This document shows positions 46,201 through 57,112 of a stretch of 64,000 bases of DNA, in pieces. The translations under genes and the position numbers were made by a program. The stretch lies in NCBI RefSeq assembly GCF_003945595.2, contig NW_024104118.1:682001-746000 (forward strand), in the 5' to 3' direction. The first letter of the stretch is position 1. The number at the start of each line of letters is the position of its first letter. The notes below the pieces were generated by a model. That model saw only the letters and a program-made list of their open reading frames with translations. It was not told the origin of the DNA and ran no database searches. Source of the DNA: Pipra filicauda. Its lineage: Eukaryota > Chordata > Aves > Passeriformes > Pipridae.

Positions 46201-47105
46201 CTTGTTCTGGTGGCTCTTGTTGAAAAAAGTGCACCTTCACCAGCACAGGGAGAATTTGCAGACTTGCCTCTGTTCTGATGAATTGTTTGTTTGAAAAACA
46301 CCCCAAAAAAAGGAAAACGTCCCAGGGTTTCATTGTACTGTTTTCTCTATGAAGTAATTGCTACTTTCCTTTAGAAAGAAAACTCTGGTAGGAAAGTTTT
46401 TATTTTAAAGAACCGGGTAAATCTTTGGAAATGTCCAGGTGTAAAGTGAAATGTCGTTGTGCTTGTCTATGTTTTAGATTCATCAACATTTAACAGAAAA
46501 TGTTTTCTTCTCTTAAGCTAATTCTCACTGAATTGTCAAAAATATGAAATAATAATAATTGCACTAGTGGTAAGTGCTTTCACAGCCTTGGCTTTTACCA
46601 TAGCTAATTGTGCTCTTCCATTCCTCCTGTTCTGTGTCTTGGCTGTCTTCTCTTCAGTCAGACCTTTCCCCAGGCACGGTGGGTCACTACACAGCCTGCC
46701 ATATGTGACCTCCTTGGATCCAAACTCACAGCAGCCCTGGCCCTGTTATTTACTTAAGTCACCAAGTCTTGCTGGAGCTGCCTGTGCCTGGTATTATCCA
46801 GGTAAATGAGCTTGAGTTTAAGCTCCCCTTTGTGTTGGGAGCCCTGTGGCATTGATAACCCACAGCCTTTAGCACTGGCCAGCTGAGCACCAGATCCAAA
46901 CCACGCTATCAGGCTCCTTGTCATGTTCCTGAGCAGGGCACACTCTGCTTGTCTCCCTGTGGGGTGTCATCCCACTGCCCAACTGGATGCTTTTAGGGCT
47001 GGGAGCAGTTTGCAATCCCTGTGCAATCTCAGCTTGCCCTCTACATGAGCACCAGCAAGGAGCAGAGCTGGGCAAAGATGTCAAGAAGCTGTTACAGCGT
47101 GTGTG
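46201..47105. other. Unique noncoding DNA
   Basis: AT-rich from about 46270 to 46570, with TTTTCTTCTCTTAAGCTAATT and AATAATAATTGCAC, then GC-richer. I see no gene. The AT-rich part may be a conserved element or simply old sequence around the CR1. Confidence 0.35.
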
Positions 47106-47111
47106 GGAGCT

Positions 47112-47120
47112 TATATAAAA
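47112..47120 (+). promoter_or_regulatory. TATA box TATATAAAA
   Basis: TATATAAAA followed by GG is close to the optimal TATA consensus. Pyrimidine-rich sequence with TTCAGTC (initiator-like) lies about 30-38 bp downstream near 47150. An ATG follows at 47166. The spacing suits a core promoter, but chance matches of this quality are expected in 64 kb. Confidence 0.3.
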
Positions 47121-47165
47121 GGATCCATTTTCATTCTCCTGCCTGTCTGCTTCAGTCAAAATACA

Positions 47166-47336
47166 ATGCCGCAGCTAAGGACGTGTTGTGTCACAGCTGA
47201 CCACAGAGAGCTAATGCATGGCTGCTGTGGTTGGTGCTACATCTCCCTGCACCACAGCTGTCCTGAGCCCCCACCGCAGCCCCCAGCGCTGCCTTCAGCC
47301 CCGGCCCCTGGGAGCCCGCAGCTCGCCCTGCTGTGA
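47166..47336 (+). CDS. Candidate 56-residue small protein downstream of a TATA box
   Basis: ATG at 47166 lies 46 bp after the TATA box. The frame runs 56 codons to TGA at 47334. The N-terminal half is Cys/His-rich (MPQLRTCCVTADHRELMHG, then CCGWC) and the C-terminal half is Pro/Ala-rich (PEPPPQPPALPSAPAPG). The Kozak context is moderate (A at -1). No family is recognised. It may be a microprotein, the start of a longer spliced gene, or chance. Confidence 0.15.
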   Translation: MPQLRTCCVTADHRELMHGCCGWCYISLHHSCPEPPPQPPALPSAPAPGSPQLALL

Positions 47337-50300
47337 ATCATGGCTCCTGCTGAATTGTAGCTCCCAGGAGTGCAAACCACAGTCCTGCTAGGCTCGTCTC
47401 ACAGCCAGAGGAATGGCTCTCTGGTGCTCTGCCTTCCGAGCAGGAGCAGCCCCGGGAGCTCGCTGCAGCCTACGGTGGGAGCCCGGGGAGCAGCACTCAG
47501 TCATGTCAGTAATGCCTTTCTGTTCAGTGACATGTGTGTACACATGGACACACACGTACCAGAGTGCCCTTGAGGTGTCTGGCAGCTGGTATCTTCATCT
47601 TCATTATTTAGAGGCTGTGAAGAGCATCTCTTTGCCTGTCACTGTGTGGGCATGTTGCAGGGCCACTGGGGATGACTGGGTGTGGCAGGGACCTGGAGAT
47701 AAGGGCAGAGGGGACAGTGGACGTTTGTGTGCTCAGACCACCTTAGTCAGGGCAGCATGACAGCAGTGGAGCCAAACCTGTGCTGTGAGCCCTTAGAGAT
47801 GTGGTATGGGGAGGTGAGCAGTGTGTAGGGACCTGTGTTTCCTTTCCTGTTTTCCAGCATACCTTCACCCATTTTTTGTCAGGGCTTATCTCACCTGGAC
47901 CCCATCCAGTTGAGCTGGACCCTTCATCCTGGGGATACTTGGCTTTTCTCTGCCCCTGTGTTGGGTAGCAGACATACTCTGCCCATCTGCTTGGACCTGG
48001 CAGAGGTTCACAGATCTTTTGGACAAGCCTTTGCTATCATATTTCCCCCCTTCTCCCTTAAAAATCTGTTGCACCTCCTCTGGAAACTTCTGCTGAGGCT
48101 GTGCTGTTGAGAGCTCTGGAGAGCAGTGGTTGCCCTGACTTACAGCAGCTTTTCTAGGAGGTGGATGTGTACAGCTCTGCCCTCCAGCAGCACTGCTCCA
48201 TGATCAGGCACTGTGAGGGATCATCCTCTGGCCAAGGCACCACGTCTTTGTTCTCTGTCTGCAAATTACTCCTTACTGAGGGCTTGGCTCCATGAGCAGA
48301 GCCTGGTACAGGAACAGGCTAATATGAATCACCAAAACCTCAATGCACTGAGCAATTTTCATCAGAGGTTTTCACACCTTGCCTTTCCTCTTTCTCCTAT
48401 TCCTCTCATTTCTCCTTGGTTAGAAAGACATGGAAGCAGGTCTCCTGAGCTTTGCTGGTGAGCTTGCCACCACCCCTCACCTCTCACCAGTGCGGGCAGA
48501 GCAGCTGATGGGGCTGTAGGGGTGCAGTGGCAGTGGAGCTGCAAAACTCTTCCCAGTGCTGGCTAGACCGAGGCAGAGGGCACCAGTCATCTCCCACCCC
48601 ATCCCCCGAAATGTCACTTGCTTTTAAATGCACTGGTAGTTTAAAATAAGAATAACCTGCTCCGGGGCTTCTTAAACCGTGGAATTAAATATGGTTCTGG
48701 TCTCTAGGCAGAGTCTGACTCTTCAATTCTAAATCTGCTCAGCCAAGCGAAATATTGCAGGGGGGAAAGAAATCAATATTTCTTAGGCCCAGCACGGAGA
48801 GGAAGCTGTCTGTGTGTGGCTGCAGGCGTGCAAGTGCACACATGGGCACATGAGGCTGGGGTGGGAGGGTGCAAGAGGAATACCACTGAGAGACAAGGTG
48901 GGGAGGAGGACACAGTGCTTGCGGTGCCAGAGCTGTGTGTGCTGCTTCAGGAGAGGTGTGGGGGTGAGTCCATCCCACTCAGGTGTGTGACACCATGGTT
49001 CTCTCCATGGGGTTCCCAGCACAGTCTTTTAGAGAAGGAAACACAGTTTTTTCGGTTTCAAGACGTGTAATTTAGTGGCCAGCAAGAGCCTGTGAGCTTG
49101 TTGCAGAGCAGGTGCTCTGTGGCTGTCCTGGTTTCTGGTACCTGGTATGTGAAGCTGAGCTGTGCAGGAGATGGGAATAATCGGGGATTCTAGCTGAGTG
49201 AATGACTTTTCCCATGACCCACAGACTCCATCATTTGGAGGATGGCAGTGGTTCAGATAATGGATGGTGTGCTTTTGCTATTCACTCCGAGGACTGATCT
49301 GGATGCACCACGTGCAGCACTGTGTGGCCCATGGCAGCATACCCTGGGCATGGCTGTCCTTGTCCACAGTCTTTCTCTTGCCCAGAGGACACAGGACACA
49401 TGGGGAATGGCCCCTGGTGTCTGGTCCAGGAGCATTGCTGAAGGTTCCTGTCCTTCCCTGCAGGAGGGATGTGCTATAGCTACGGGTTGTAGTTCAGGGA
49501 CAGGTGAAGATGCTTTTGCCAGGTCTAAGTTCTCCAGGTAGTTTCTGTCCAACCCCTCTCCCTGCTGTCCCTGCCTTGCAGAGTCCCAGTGTTCTCCCTT
49601 TGTGTCACTGTGCCTCCTCTGTGGTGTGTGGTGCTGGGAGGAGGGGGCTGTCCCACTGGGTTGGGATCAGGGGCGGAGGAGGATCTCTCTGCAGCGAGGA
49701 GGACAAATGTTACTGACCTGCTCTGGCATCTGACCAAACCACAGACACTCACCCCTCCCAAAAAGCCTCTCTGACAGCTTAATTTCTTAATTGCTGTCTG
49801 TGATCAGGATGTCAGCTCTGGCTCTCCTCCAAGATATGTCACTTCCAGCAGGCTGGTGCTCCCTACCACCTTGCTTGGTCACTATTTTCAGCTTACCTGC
49901 ATAGCTGGCTGAAGAATCTCCCATCTCCATGTAGGCCACCTCTGCTGCCCTGAGGGCATTGGGGCAAGTACTGAGGGAGTTCAAATTATCTAGAAGTGCC
50001 TGTTCAGGGCCCCAGCTCCAAGGCTGTCTTGTGTCTTGGCCAGAAAGCAAGGGTTGGAGCTGAACTGTGTGTTCTGAGGTCCCAGGTAGAGTCCAGCACA
50101 GCACCTGGAGGAGGTAAAGTCCTCAGATGCCTGGTGCTGGGCTCAGAATGGAGAACTGGAGAGCGTGGTGGGATGCCTGGGGGTGAGGGGATCTAAAGGA
50201 GAGCTGCCCTCTGTGGGGTCTGGCACTGGACTCACGGGAATTCCCAGTGGCTCCAGCTGTGCAGTGCTGTGAACATGTGCAGCAGGAGCTTACAAGCTGC

Positions 50301-50390
50301 AGCACAGTAAGGCTCTATATCTCAATAAACAGCACTCCAAGGCAGACCTGAAAATAAATATTTGAAGAGGAAATAGTAATCTGTTTTCTA
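47337..50390. other. Unique noncoding DNA
   Basis: CATGTG/CACATG at 47531-47546 form a small inverted repeat. GTGTGTGGC-type runs occur near 48820. CTCAATAAACAGC near 50321 includes an AATAAA on the plus strand with no supported exon upstream. No gene is recognised. Confidence 0.4.
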
Positions 50391-50392
50391 TT

Positions 50393-50465
50393 GTCTCTCC
50401 TTTCCTCTCTCCCTCTCTCTCTCTCTCTCTCCCTCCCTCCTTCCCTCTCTCTCCCCCCTTTCTTG
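50393..50465. repeat. (CT)n / pyrimidine-rich microsatellite
   Basis: TCTCTCC, CTCTCTCTCTCTCTCTCT, CCCTCCCTCC and TCTCTCTCCCCCC follow one another without interruption. A homopyrimidine tract of this length can adopt triplex (H-DNA) form and is likely length-polymorphic. Confidence 0.9.
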
Positions 50466-52671
50466 TCTTTTACATCTGACTGAACATGAGAATTTGTTAA
50501 AGGGGGTTTGTTTTCATGTGGTTTTTTTCCCCTCTGTTTTTTCCCTTTCTCTACTCTCCTAAGGAGGAAACTACACTGTTAACAGCCCCCTACAGCAGCA
50601 CGGCTGTCTTCATGCTGAGCTTGTCCATGCCCAGGATGCTGGGTGCTTGTTTGTCTTTTCTCTGTGCTTAGTTTGTTTGCCGTGATAAAACACAAGTAGA
50701 CGGCTTTTCCTTCTCCCAGGAACAGATATGATGGGATCAAGCTGCCCGAAGTCTGTAAATGTGGTTCAGCCCAACCCTGCAATAGGTTTCCTCCTTCTTT
50801 GCAGTGGTGCCATGAGGGATACTGTTTCTGGTCCCTGTTCTTAGTGGGAAAGGTTAAAACTGGGCCAGGAGGAGGCAGCTGGCCTCGTGCCTTCCTGGAA
50901 AAAGGGGTAAGGTACTGCTAAGCTGTGAATAGATGTGAGGGTGGGGGCTTGTGGAACTGCCTGTACTCCAAGTCAGGCAGAAGATGGGCTACTGAGGCAG
51001 TGGATTTTCACACAGGAGTGGAAAAATCAGCCTCTTGCCTGGCACCGGCTGCCAGCGGGTCACCAAAGAGAGGGTCACCCACACAGACATGGTGTGCCCC
51101 CCATGTGTGGGGGAGCTGCCAGCAAGGCCCCCCATGGCCAAGAGCGGGTGAGAGTAGGGGTGTTGCATGCAGAAGTTGGTCGTGGAGCAGCAAATGCAGA
51201 GTCAGCCCACGGGCTGTGCGATCTCCCCCTCTGCATCTGGGGATCCGTGGGCTGGGAAGGGAGCATTGGCATCATCTAGAGCCCTCCTCCAAGCGTGAAG
51301 GGAAGTGTTAGGAGAAATCAACTGTAAAAGTAGAGGTGAAGAGTGGTAGTGAGAAGGGAATAGGGAAGAGAAAGACTCCGAAGAGGAAATGGGACTGAAA
51401 AACGCAGAGGTGGTTTAAGGATATCTGAGACGTCACAGGCAAGGGAGATGGGGTGGGGAAGATGTAACTTTGGGAGAAGTCTTCTCAGACTGACTGAAAA
51501 TGTTTGCTAAGCTTCTTGGCTATATTTAGCAGGCTCTGTGCCCTTTGGAGAGTTCTTCAGGCAGATGGCAGAGGAGAGGTTTGCCAAATGGTGGAAGCCG
51601 TGTCAGAAGGGGGTGCCCAGCACTTGGGCAAAGAAGTTTAATGTCAGCTTCACCCTTTCTGCAGCAAAGCCAAACAGTTCTCTTTGCTGCCTGCTGGACA
51701 GGGCTGCCAGATGGCTAAATATTTGCTTGTAAATTAGCAGTGGGAAACAGGCAATGTAAAGCCCCAAACTGAAGAAACACGGGGCCAGATTGGACTCTTC
51801 CTCCTGCGGAGGATGGTCTCTGCAGAGCAGGGTTGGGTAGATCCATTACAGGGGCAGGAAAAGGAGATCTCAAAGCCAGTGAGCCCAGGCACTGTGCTGA
51901 CATCTCTCACCTTCTCACTGGCATGGTCACAGGCCATTACTCAGGTGTGTGCAGCCTCTGGCAGTGTTTGCTTTAAACCAATATGCAGAAAAAAACAGCT
52001 TTTCTCTATAGGAAAAAAAAAACGCTGCTTGTTGTGTATCTGTGCAGTATCTCACTGAATGGGATATGACTGGAATGAAATTTCCAGGCACTAATGCAAT
52101 AGAAGTACTCATAATTTGTGTGTGTGCATGTGTGGGGATAGGCAGAGCACCAATCCCATGGCTCTGGGCAGCATTCCATATGGTCCTGCACTTCTCGAGC
52201 GTGAGCTCACCTCTGGAATGGCTTCGTGGCTCACTTGGGGTGTCTCTTCATCACACCTGAGCTGGGGCTCCATGCCAGTGAGGAATTAAAGCCTGAGACA
52301 TGCCAAAAGAATTCTGTGGGGCAAGGACAGGGACCACAGGGATGTGCACAGAGACTCTTACCAAGGTAGTGCTAACCCTGCCTCGCACGAGTTCTTCCAA
52401 ATCATGGGGCTGCCCAACTCCCTGCTCTCTGCACACCTCCACTCCAGAGGCATAAGGTTATTTTAACAACAAGCAAATATTAAAATATTGGCTTCCTTTT
52501 ATTTGCTGCCTGGAGTTGGAGCCTGGTGTTTCGACATTCTCCAGCGTTGCTGCACAGGGGGGAGTGCTGGGTCTCTCTCCTTTCCCCTTGGTTTCTAATG
52601 AAAGACAAGCTTCCTGTGCCTTAACGTGACTCCGGGGGCTGGGGCTTGGAGAAACTACCTCTGTAATGCTG
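50466..52671. other. Unique noncoding DNA
   Basis: No gene is recognised. A purine-rich stretch occurs at 51330-51420. Frames of 128 codons (plus, 50925-51311) and smaller overlap others in different registers. An A9 run lies near 52013. Confidence 0.4.
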
Positions 52672-52719
52672 GCAATAAAATCATAAGAGCTGGCTACACT
52701 GCTGTAAAACTTTTATTGC
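52672..52719. terminator. Back-to-back poly(A) signals in a 9 bp inverted repeat
   Basis: GCAATAAAA at 52672-52680 is mirrored exactly by TTTTATTGC at 52711-52719. Canonical AATAAA signals therefore point outward on both strands, separated by 30 nt. A 152-codon minus frame ends at 52681 overlapping the minus signal, and open plus frames are short. It could serve two convergent transcripts, but no supported last exon lies on either side. Confidence 0.25.
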
Positions 52720-53134
52720 TGTGGGGAGAGGAACAGTGAATCCTCCCTCTCTCCCTTCTCCCCTGTCCTGCAGCTCCCCAACTCTCACTCTGCTTCTCCT
52801 CCAGGGCTCTGAGACTTTGTGCCAGGCAGCACAGAGCGCGTCCCTTTTTGCTCTGCTCCTGCTCCCCTTGATCCCCTCCCCATCCTGCATCCCTGGAGCT
52901 GGTTTGCCACCGCTCTGGCCCCACAGTGCCCCACTGGCAGGTCTGCCCCTGCCTCCATTCTTTTCCTCAGGATGCCGTGTGGCTGCTGAGCCGTGCATCA
53001 CTCTGTTTGTGGCGTGATCCAAAGGGGAAGAGCCGTAATAGCTCCCTGTGTGGTTAGGCCATCCGTGCATTTTGCATTTCATGGCGACTGGGAGCATCGT
53101 CTGCCTTCCCACACCATCCCTTACGTATTTATAG
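52720..53134. other. GC-richer DNA with overlapping open frames
   Basis: A 152-codon minus frame (52681-53139) and a 98-codon plus frame (52721-53017) overlap. The minus frame begins at ATAAATACGTAAGG-like sequence and is Arg/Gly-rich. No domain is seen in either. CTTCTCCTCCAG at about 52804 is an acceptor-like motif on the plus strand. Confidence 0.3.
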
Positions 53135-53265
53135 ATCACAGCAGCATTATCCGTGTGGATGCAGATCGTGCATGACGGTTTTCTATAAATACAAATGCTC
53201 TGTAATTATCGTTAGAACTATTTAGCCCAATTCAAAGGTAGATTAAATAATGAATGTGTGTGTGA
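53135..53265. promoter_or_regulatory. AT-rich conserved-element-like block with two TATA-like motifs
   Basis: CAGCATTATCCGTG, TTTCTATAAATACAAATGC, CTGTAATTATCGTTAG, CAATTCAAAGG and GATTAAATAATGAATG lie in 130 bp. CTATAAATAC occurs on both strands (plus about 53184, minus about 53128). Octamer-like ATACAAATGC and TAATTATC homeodomain cores are present. CTTTGAATTG-type TCF/LEF-like sequence is also seen. It has the texture of a conserved enhancer. Confidence 0.33.
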
Positions 53266-55045
53266 TATGCCTGTCGACATCAACAAATGGAAAGAGACAT
53301 CTCTGGATGCATATCTGGAGGTTTCCCTGGTGAAGGAGTTGGGGGAGGAGAGCGGGGAAGGAGCTGAGCTGTGTTGCTTCAAGTGCCTCTGTCTCAGGGG
53401 TTCAGGCAGTGTGGTGGGGACTGAAAGGCACACTCAGCTCCATGGCGGGATCTTGGGATCTGTGAGACACCATGTCAGGGATCTGTGAGACACCATGCCA
53501 AGGGATGGACAAGGAGGACTGGCACATGCAGAAGCCACTGGTATTTTCAGCTACCCATAGCCATGCATCTTTTCCTTCCACTGGCACTGCTCTCAGGAGC
53601 AGTGGGAGGTAATTTCAGCCTAGACTGCTGATGGAGAGCCATGGAAGGCAGGGGATAAGGCTGCCCAAAGCCTCTGACCCCTTGTTTCCTATGGTACTTG
53701 ATTCCTTCTGAGGCCATGCATGCCCTGGGATGCTTCCCTTCCTGCTGGTCTCACCCTGGCCACAGCAGAGCCCTTTGGGGACCCTGGCTCTCTTTCCTGT
53801 TTTGGCTGTACTCCTGCCCCTGCCATCCTTTAGGAAAAGGAAGTGGGGAGCTTTAGAACATGAGGCTGGGAATAGTCCCCTGGGCAGTTCTTGCTGAGGA
53901 TGGATGTGGCTTTATTAACATCCCCAGGTGTTGCAGCAGAGCAGGACTGACCTCCTTGGGAAGAGCGGTAGCACTGGCATTTCAAGGAGAGGATGGATGG
54001 ATGGGAACCCCTAAACACTGTGTGTGCCCAGGGCAGGGAGTTTGCAAAGCTGATGGGAGGACGAGGTAGAGCCACCACTGCCTTTAGTACAGGAACTTGT
54101 CTCTCCCTGCCTTTTCCCTCTCCCAGGTGCAGTGAAGCCTCGACTCACAGGTCACAGCCCCATTAGCTCCTGTGTGGCTGTGGTGGATCTCAGCCCTTCC
54201 CTGGTTCCCTGTCACACTGTGGGCTGCTCCCCTACCCTGGGGGCAGCAGCATCAGGAGCATCAAGGGAAGCAGGGCTGGGAGAAAGGGCTCCATCACAGT
54301 AACTAATAACTGTGTGCTGACAAATTGAATTATACCTTTTCCAGTTGCCTGCACTATTGATCAGAGAAAAGGTTTTTATTTTTGTTAGGCTTTTTTTTTT
54401 TCCTTCTTTTTCCTTTTAAGTTACAGTTGCAATGTCCTGGGGGCTTATAATGAACTAAATAAGGTCAGGTTAGCAGAAGAATCAAATATGCTCTGGCAGC
54501 AGAAGCGTGGGCTTTTCCTGGTGACTGAGTGGAGGGGAAAGCAGCAGTAGCTCCTGCTCCTCCATGCCCTAGTGCATGGGAGTGTCCTGCCACAGTCTCC
54601 TGCTTCCTGGAGGGCTGCTTGGAAAAGGGGTGATGCAGGTGGGCTGTGCAAGTGTGACTGTGCTTGGCCTGATCCTGAGCAGTGTGGCAGGAGCTGGAGG
54701 GGGGAACCGAGACCCACCGGGTTTATCTGTCACTGCCCCAGCTTGTGCCAAACTGCACTGCCTGGGCAGATTGATTGGCCCCTGCCCTGCCTGGGAGGCT
54801 GCCAAGGCAGGCAGGAGATTCACAGTGGGGTGCAAGGAGCCGGGATGTGGCCAGGCACAGCACTTGCCTGGTAGCTCTCTGTGGGGTCCCTGCCTGGGGA
54901 AGCTGTGGTGTTTGGTTCTTTGCTCCCGTGCCGAGATCCTGCTGTGAACTCAATTAAAGCTGTGTTGAGGAAAGAGGGAATAAATTACCCAGATGAAAAG
55001 GATGAGTAAAAAAGCCATGTGCGGAGAAATGCCAGCCCACCTTTG
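53266..55045. other. Unique noncoding DNA
   Basis: Apart from the 23 bp tandem repeat at 53455, nothing is recognised. A T11 run lies near 54391. Frames up to 123 codons (plus, 54576-54947) overlap others and have no domain. Confidence 0.4.
53455..53500. repeat. 23 bp tandem duplication
   Basis: GGGATCTGTGAGACACCATG plus TCA at 53455-53477 is followed by the same 23 bases with one change (CCA for TCA) at 53478-53500. This is a very recent tandem duplication. Confidence 0.9.
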
Positions 55046-55051
55046 CAAGGC

Positions 55052-55057
55052 TTTATT
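55052..55057 (-). terminator. AATAAA poly(A) signal on the minus strand
   Basis: TTTATT at 55052-55057 reads AATAAA on the minus strand, within GTTCAATAAAGCC. It lies about 180 bp downstream of the stop codon of the candidate last exon at 55239-55436, a normal 3' UTR length. Isolated AATAAA hexamers are common by chance. Confidence 0.3.
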
Positions 55058-55238
55058 GAACTCGGACACGTGTCACCTTGGCAGCAGAAGCTTCAAGGAA
55101 AGGGGAGCATTCCTGGTGAACCCCCTTGATGTCCCTACTCCTGGGCTGGGACTGGAGCAAGACCAGGCTGTTGCAGGAGAAGCAGAGAGTTGAGGTGATC
55201 TATCAGTGCCAGGGCAGAGGCGAGGCTGGAAGCTGTGC

Positions 55239-55436
55239 TCAGGTGAAGATTTGCAGAGGCAGCAGGGTCTGCCTGAGAGGGGAGGGCAGCTGCAGGTCCG
55301 GCAAGTGGCTCCAGCAGCTTGTGTGTCCCATTCTCTGTTTAACCTGCTGCTCCCAAAGGGGAATCCAAGGGATGTGTGATGCCATGGCCAGCTCCACAGC
55401 CGTGGGGCGGTGCTCAGGCTTGGCCTCACGCCACCT
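55239..55436 (-). CDS. Candidate last coding exon with a kinase-like alpha-helix I motif
   Basis: On the minus strand a pyrimidine-rich run (CCCTGCTTCTGCTGCTCACTGAG) ends at 55437. The following 198 nt encode 65 residues and a TGA. Near the start is RWREAKPEHRPTAVEL, resembling the subdomain XI signature of protein kinases (...P.HRPTA.EL), where the Arg is the conserved one; SHIPWI a few residues on recalls the usual HPW. After it I recognise nothing. An AATAAA lies downstream at 55052. I found no HRD, DFG or APE exon on the minus strand between 55.5 and 64 kb, so the match may be accidental. Confidence 0.22.
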   Translation of the reverse strand, partial: RWREAKPEHRPTAVELAMASHIPWIPLWEQQVKQRMGHTSCWSHLPDLQLPSPLRQTLLPLQIFT

Positions 55437-55484
55437 CTCAGTGAGCAGCAGAAGCAGGGACATTCACGTCTTGTTTTTCTGTAA

Positions 55485-55708
55485 CTCTGTTTACTAAGAC
55501 CTTGATTGAAATCCTGGCTGCCCTGGAGTGGATCTGGATGCTCTCCAGAGCTGTCTGTGTGCTGGCAGAGCTGCCGCACTCCACACGGCAGGTTTTCCCA
55601 CTTTGCACAAAAATCCTGTCCCTGGTGACCCGGGAGCCCCAGGCTTTGCAAGAGAAGGCTCTGCCAGGGCCAGTTCCCAGCCTGCCCTCTGTTCCCCTGC
55701 TGTACTGA
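55485..55708 (+). CDS. Candidate plus-strand coding segment, Leu-rich, unknown
   Basis: After a T-rich run and TTTACTAAG, an open frame reads TLIEILAALEWIWMLSRAV and continues through REPQALQEKALPGPV to a TGA near 55706. The first 25 residues would form a hydrophobic helix. The acceptor is mediocre, and the minus strand is also open here in two frames. No family is recognised. Confidence 0.12.
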
Positions 55709-55735
55709 AGCTCACTTCTCTTCTGGACTTCACAG

Positions 55736-55859
55736 TACAAAATTCACCGATTACAGGCAACGACCAACAAGCCGTGACCACTTGTCTCAGAGTATTGGGT
55801 CTTGGTGGGAAAAGAGATCTGAGTCCCATCCTGCTCGGTGTCCCCCAGAACCTGCCAAG
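55736..55859 (+). CDS. Weak candidate exon, plus strand
   Basis: A good acceptor (CTTCTCTTCTGGACTTCACAG) ends at 55735 and CCAAG|GTGTGA is a fair donor at 55860. The frame between is open and reads QNSPITGNDQQAVTTCLRVL and on. CpG is locally higher than the flanks. No homology is recognised and the neighbouring candidates on both strands conflict. Confidence 0.12.
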
Positions 55860-57074
55860 GTGTGACCAGCAGCTGGGGACAGTCTGGGCACAGACCTGAT
55901 GTCTCTGCTCTTAATTGCAACCTTCGTCCTCCCACACTGCCCTGCTTGAGAGTCCAGCCACATCAGGTACCAGATTAACATTCTTGGCACAGTGTAACTC
56001 CATCACCATTTCTATTAAACTCATTTGCTATCTAAAGGAATTAATTTTCCACTTTGTTTGCCCGTGAGGAAGAAAAAAGAAAAAGACCTCTGAGCTAAGG
56101 CCTCAGTGGTTGAGGAGGGGGAGTGGAGTTGGGTGCCAGCATCCCCTCCTTCAGCTAGGAGGAGGGACAGCATTCCCACCATCCATGCAAGATGATGCCC
56201 CATCTTTATGTTTCCACCATGCTCTTGGAAGGAGGAGCTGCCCATTGCTAGCACCAGTGCTTACTTTCTGAAGCAAATGACACTGTTTCACCCGAGGATG
56301 AGTCTTTGAAAAATCAAATTGTCCCCTTTTCACTAGGGATATCCCTGGACTTCAGGAAGTTTGACCACCTTCCAAAAATCAGGTTTCATTGGAGTCTACA
56401 GCAAGCTCAGGAAAGGTAGAGCCAAGCTGGCTTCTCTCTGCCTGCTCCCCCATCTCCTTGTGTGTCCTGTCCTTCAGTCAGTCACTTTGCAACAGGCTCA
56501 GGAACTGGATTCCTTCCCCTGCCTAGGGTTTGGGGCCTGTCTGTGTGTTTGGGTGCACGAGGGAGGAGGAAAACAAGGGTATGGGGGTGCCAGAGGGAGT
56601 AATGTGTGTGTGTAGCATGTGAGCTACATTACTTAGGTTTGTGCATCCCCTCCGGGAACTGTGGGGCTCCTGCTGAGAGCCCCCCCCATGGATTATCACC
56701 TCCACTATGGGTCCCTCCTGCCTGGAAAAAGGAGGGAGATGCTCTGTAGCCCTCTGTGCCACTGCTTTCAAGGTCGGAGGCTGCTGGTAATTGATCTACA
56801 GCCTTGCTGTAAATCTGATGCCGAGGGGAACATTCCCTGCTGCCTCTCAACAGCAGCATCCATCCTGCATGGCTCGGCCAGCCTGGTCACCAGCAAGGCA
56901 AGGGAGGCTTTAATCACCCCCTGCCTCTGCCAGGCAGGATTCGGGTCTGCAGCTGGCCTTGCTGGCTTCCAGCTCTGCACACACCCTGTGCTGCTTGTGG
57001 AAGTTCCTCCTGGAGTCACTGAACCCCTGCCATGGTCTGCAGCTGCAGGACAGGAGAGTAGAGGGACTGACGTG

Positions 57075-57112
57075 GGATCTAGTGGGTTTGCATGGATCTA
57101 GTTTGGATCTAG
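57075..57112. repeat. GGATCTAG repeated three times
   Basis: Copies start at 57075, 57094 and 57105 with GTGGGTTTGCAT and TTT between. The second and third copies are 11 bp apart. A short slippage-type repeat. Confidence 0.7.
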
